From: Silene noctiflora | Taxonomy: Eukaryota; Streptophyta; Magnoliopsida; Caryophyllales; Caryophyllaceae | Reading direction: 5' to 3' | DNA length: 64,000 nt | NCBI GenBank assembly: GCA_009801015.1 | Contig: VHZZ01000533.1 | Location: 121,521-185,520 of the forward strand | In this document: one piece after another, positions 59,601 through 64,000 of the stretch | How positions within the stretch are numbered: position 1 is the first letter of the stretch | Layout of the letters: each line of letters starts with the position of its first letter | The notes under the pieces: model-generated | What the model was told of the DNA's origin: nothing | Database searches by the model: none | Seen by the model: the letters and a program-made list of their open reading frames with translations, nothing else | Position numbers and translations under genes: made by a program

Positions 59601-62600
59601 TTCCTTACTCCCTCATTCTTGTGCATGATGATGTCAATTATTTTGGGAGTCATCTTTTTTTTTTGCTAAACCCACTATGTATTTCTCTTTGCTCTTTATC
59701 ACAGGCTTTCTCCATATCATTTTTCTGCATCAATCCCGTGTCCTTCTCTTTGCTTGACTAAATGCTTGTGAACTTTTTTTTTGTTTGCCATCATAGTTTT
59801 TGGTGTTGGTATTATATAACATACCAACTCCAGTTAGCTCTTCGACTTCAAGAATTATTAATTGACCTTGTATGTTTGAGGACTTTTTGGTTACTCCTCC
59901 GCATCCCACACTTGAACTTTGGTCACCAAATCTTCCAATCTAGTCCCATGCCTGAAAACATCTCCGTACCATTGTTTGACACTCTATTCGGAAAAGTTAC
60001 AATTCTTTTATACTGCTGTAGTTTTGTAGAGTTTGGCTATTGGTGTGTAATTTTGTAGTTATCAATTTATGTTAGATAGTTATTCTGGCACTTGAAATAA
60101 AATCAAAATGCGTAATCTTCTGCTTGAGGGCCTAGTTCCAACCATTTGGTATAGAGTATTCTATGTAACTTTGTTTCAACATTTTCTATAAATAAACAAT
60201 GCCACCATGTTATGTCCGTTCTCATTGTCAAGGGTTGGAGAAGGGAAGATTTATGCCAGTTATTGGCGTATACGCATCTTTCCTTCAGTAATAAGTGATA
60301 TAATTTCTTAAATAATCTTGGCATCTTTTTTCTCTTTCATGGTTTCCAGATGGTTTGTAAGCTGGCAAGAATATACCGGGATAGATGAAAATGAAATTGT
60401 GATGACTGCTGATTCACTTGAATTACCAAACACACTTGACAGACCAGGGCCCATCGACAACTCTGAGTTGGTGTCAAATTTGACTTGCAATGAGCCTGAT
60501 AGTCTTGAGCTTATTCGGACGTTGGAGGAAGGGCGTGATTATGTTTTAGTTCCAGAAGGTGTTTGGAAGACGCTGTTGGAATGGTATGATTCCTAATTCG
60601 TCATTCTTTTCCCAAGTGTTTAGTTCCTGAAACACCACACTGAGGTTAGTGCCTGTAACTGTTTTGGCGCCTTCTCCAGAACCTTGCTGCAACTATAGAG
60701 AATATTGCAACATAGTATGTCTTAGATGTGATTAGTATCTAGAATTGAGGCTTATTGCTGGTTCCCGTGGTTGTCACAAAATGAAATGATAAATTGGAGT
60801 TCTTGCGCAGTTTGATAGACTACCAGACTGGTGTATGTACATATTTATCACTCCCTCCAATTCTTTTGAAAATCATACTTTTCAGATCATTCACTAGATT
60901 TGCTCCATTTCCCTAAATGGTAAAAATCAACCTCATAAATGACCCAAATACACATAACCAACATCTCCTTATATCCCCCCTTCCCCTTCCCCTTCCTTCC
61001 TCACATCCTCAAGTTGGAAAATACAAAATTGTTACCAAAAATAGCACGCCTCGTCGATTTGACCCCCTTAACGCCTTGGTGTGCCTCCTCAAACTAAGCC
61101 TCCACATACTTGTTGGCCACCATTTCTACCACTCAATCCCATATTTGCCACCAGAAACAATATCCCACCTGAAAACAACCACCACCCCAACCTCCAAAAC
61201 CCATCCCCTACCCAAGAAACCGCCTCCTATACCCTCAAAAGTCAAAACCCATATAGAAAGGGTCTTGTGGGTGGGGATGTATTTTTGGTAGTCGGGGTTG
61301 GTATTTCACGGGGTCATGCCCGTTTCGCTCAGGTGGGGGGAAGTTTTTGGTTGGGTGGGACTGTTTGGGTGAGCGGGGTAGTTTTGGTCCAGGGGTGGTT
61401 TTTGAGGGGCAGAGGTGGGTGTCGTCAGTGAGTAGGGTCGAGTGGTGATGGTGTGTGGGTTAAGGTTGTGGCTTTTGGTGGTTGTGCGTGGATTAAGATT
61501 GCAGGTGTTGGTTGGAGTGGGGTTGGGGCTGGCTGTTTAAAGTTGACCTTTGTGCAAGCGATCATCTTTCCTTCTCGTTTCGCATTGACTTGATCTTTTC
61601 AACTCATTTCTTCAAGTTTAACTTACATCCACTTTTGCAAGGCTTTAAGCGCCACTTTTGCCTTCTTGTAAGTTGTGTTACCTTCGGTTCTTGATTCACT
61701 ACCCTTCATGTTAAGGTCAATGAGTCCGTATCCGCTTAAAATCACTCTATTATATGCAAGAAATCAGAAAGGAGCACAACACCCCTACTAAGAGCATAAT
61801 ATGACATAAAATGGCTCCCAAGGGCAATTTAAAATACCAAATTCAACCCTGAGAAGGGTGCAAAGACACTATACAAAATACACACATCATATCACTATAG
61901 TACTTGCCTCGGGTTTAATTTTCGTTTCTAAATTTTTTTTATTTTTATTTTAAAATGCTATATCCGCGTGCTTTGAGTATTTAACCATGCGCAACATGAT
62001 TTTTTGATGGAATGATACTTCATCTACTGCTCTCTTTGTTTACCGCTTACTATCTGTGGTGCTAATAGGACATCTTCATATCTCTTTTTACAATTTTCAT
62101 AGGTATGAAGGTGGACCTCCACTACCCAGGAGGTTGATTTTGCAGGGTTCCATTCACAAAAAGTTCAACATTGAGGTTTATCCTCTAACTCTTAGGCTGA
62201 TCGACTCTAGGGACAACAGCGAAACAGCCATAAGGATAAGTAAAAAGGTACTGAAGACTATCTCTTCTCCTGCCTTGGACGTTTATGTTTCCCTTTCCTA
62301 AACAATCATACTTCAACGATGAAGAAGCTTTGCTGAAACATGTGATGTCTTTGTTTGAATTGCTTGACTCCTTTACCATTCTTTCTGAAAGACGTAATGG
62401 GCTTCCAGTAAATAATTCATCTGAAGGACATAATGTTATTGTGACTGTCTATGAGAAAAGGGCTGCTGATCCTCACTTTGTATGCATATTTTGCAATGTC
62501 ATTATATAGTTAAGGTTGGGCTGTTATTGCAGAAACTTACCTATGCAAGCAAGCTCCTATGCCTTTGGTCTTCTTGATCTTTTGTTTGATTTTGAGTCCG

Positions 62601-62944
62601 GAGTAGAGAGAAGTTGACTCTTTGTCTTCTTAGGTTTTTAGAAAGGCATTTTATTATTTCCGTTGACATTTTCTGATTATAAGAGATTCAAATGGCCAGG
62701 CTACTCTATGCGAGCTTCACGAGAAAGTGGTTTCACTCAAGGGGTTGCCACAAAATAAGGTGAGCAGTGAGCTAACGTTTTCCGTGGAATTGAAGCTACT
62801 TTACTCTGCTTTAAACAATGATTTTTTCGTTTTGAATGTATAAAGCAGGTTTGCATCTGGGATTTCTTCAATAACAGGAAAAACTCGATTCTGGATTCTT
62901 CAGTGTCTACATTGGAGGATGCTAACCTTGAGATGGATCAACAT
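56691..62944 (+). CDS. Ubiquitin-specific protease with DUSP domain, 5' part only (UBP8/9/10/11 group)
   Basis: Five exons are visible (56691-56818, 60350-60583, 62103-62247, 62700-62759, 62849-62944), giving the first 221 codons in frame. The gene continues past 64000, so the catalytic Cys and His boxes are outside the window. The start MTISG, then NLKEGNLYYVVSNRWF, a WxxWQxY motif, RPGPIDNSEL, the LEEGRDYVLVPEGVWK motif and YEGGPPLPRR form the N-terminal DUSP domain of plant UBPs. The ubiquitin-like region follows (EVYPLTLRL, ATLCELHEKV, VCIWDFFNNRKN). These enzymes remove ubiquitin from target proteins. The resemblance is closest to the UBP9 branch, from memory. Intron 1 (3.5 kb) and intron 2 (1.5 kb) are long; the intron after 62944 exceeds 1 kb. 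Confidence 0.88.
58840..59021. mobile_element. MITE-like element with GTGTCGGACACGG motifs, UBP intron 1
   Basis: The ends TATGTTACTCCGACTT and GAAGTGAAGTAACATA are inverted repeats over about 10 bases. Inside, GGTCGGACACGGGT near the left and GTCGGACACGGGTACGTGA near the right repeat the same motif in direct orientation, with a related GTGTCAGACACGG between. Small, non-coding and probably mobile in origin. Confidence 0.4.
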
Positions 62945-63766
62945 GTAAGTTGCTCCTTATCTTTTGCTGATAAATGGAATTGTAGCCTTGTAGGTCTCAT
63001 TGGATGGGGTGTCTTTTGTGGAACTATTGGCTGTTGAAATCATATCTTGTAGCTTCAAGATTCATATTTAGAGGGTCATCGGATTTGTTTTCTGTATAGA
63101 TTCTTATTTTGAGGTCCTCCCCTACCCCTGAGATCATCATTAGCTCTCTCCAATTTTCTAACAAATGCGTCACTTCATCCTCAACAATTTTCCACCCTCC
63201 CTTACCCTGTGGATATCCACCCTAAATTAAAGGATAGGATATGGCTGGAGGTTTTTTCTTATTTATTTATTTTTAGTTGAGGGTAGGATATGTATATGGG
63301 TGAATTTAGGGCGGGATGTGAATGCTTGTCCATAATCACTCACTTGATACCCTAATTTCATATTTGTAATTAAATCAAATTTGTATTGAAAAAATTTGCA
63401 AAAATTTTACGATGAAAAAATAAAAATACATCACAAATGAAAAATCTAACTTCAAACTTCTATCTTTTTTACTCTTCTCCGCGGCTCTCATTACTCAATT
63501 GTCAGATAGATAGACGTAATTTTCTTTGTATTGAAGACATTAGGCATGAAACTTTATAATTTGGTGACATTAGTAATCAATTATTTGAGGCTTTTTTCGA
63601 GCGACGTGGTAGTCTCCAACTTTTTTAGAACACTTTAAAATAAATTATTAAATTTTTTTTATTAGAATTAGGAGCTAATTAATTATTTACTATTTTTCTA
63701 TTAGAAATAGAAAAATAAAATTAACTATTTATAATTTTCCTAACTTAATTAGAATAATACTCCCTC

Positions 63767-64000
63767 CGATCCAGACAAATGGTAACGTAGGGAAAAAGTG
63801 GTTATTTAAGAAAAGGTGGAAAAGTGAGGGGTAAAGTAGGAAAATTTGATTGGGGCCACATGAGTTTATGTGGATTAAATAGGTAGTTTGTGAGTGGGTG
63901 AGTGGATGATAAAGTTGTAAATAGGTAGTGGATGTAAGGGTAATTTAGTCTTTTTTCATGCCAAATATGGTATGTTACCATTGGTGTGGATCATCCATTT
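63767..64000. mobile_element. Stowaway/mariner-type MITE, nearly complete at window edge
   Basis: The left end TACTCCCTCCGATCCAGAC with ACAAATGGTAACGTA matches, inverted, TATGTTACCATTGGTGTGGATC near 63971-63992. The last few bases of the right terminus are cut by the window edge. It lies in an intron of the ubiquitin protease gene. Confidence 0.6.

Noticed and set aside
1-64000. CRISPR arrays, bacterial operons, phage or plasmid features
   Set aside because: Intron-rich plant genes and plant transposons throughout; the tandem array at 52.4-53.4 kb has no repeat-spacer structure.

Overview
The window is nuclear DNA of a flowering plant. Its genes have many GT-AG introns, proteins match eudicot families, and the non-coding sequence is AT-rich and full of plant-type transposon relics (Helitrons, Stowaway-like MITEs, copia, LINEs, a TRIM-like mini-LTR element). 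Short motifs such as TACTCCGTA recur and look to me like Caryophyllales sequence, but that is an impression, not a test. There are two N runs (25285-25299, 46936-47280) and three single ambiguous bases (17823, 41033, 41070).

Layout, left to right: an NYN/limkain-type RNase-like gene (+, 1470-3598); a small tail-anchored J-domain protein (-, 5741-6588, six exons); a secreted PMEI-type protein that looks like an orphaned pectin methylesterase pro-region (+, 8104-8673); a two-pore K+ channel (-, 9243-10546); a NIP30/FAM192A homologue (-, 10978-15122, seven exons); a SEC23 COPII coat subunit (+, 15998-20415, five exons), head-to-head with the previous gene; a plant paladin (+, 21848-32790, 19 exons, 1254 aa, three phosphatase-like repeats); chloroplast SECA1 (+, 33684-51936, 20 exons, 1026 aa); and the 5' part of a DUSP-type ubiquitin-specific protease (+, from 56691, running off the right edge). 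All listed exon sets join in frame with GT/AG boundaries read directly from the sequence. Protein lengths are computed from those joins.

The genes do not form a pathway; they are ordinary neighbours. The window's individuality lies in its introns and intergenic DNA. SECA1 intron 12 is 8.9 kb, against mostly 80-900 bp for that gene's other introns, and holds at least two probable Helitrons, a third Helitron 3' terminus, a collapsed LTR element and a 271-bp mini-LTR element with a clean target-site duplication. Intron 18 of the same gene holds a fold-back element further left and a G-rich block. About 1 kb of degenerate tandem repeats (52.4-53.4 kb) separates SECA1 from the protease gene, whose probable 5' leader intron contains a dead LINE.

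I found no clear sign of a wholly new biological system. The best leads are the truncated pro-PME gene, the catalytically dead third paladin repeat with its CAG-repeat upstream ORF, the small tail-anchored J protein, the mini-LTR element and the tandem array.
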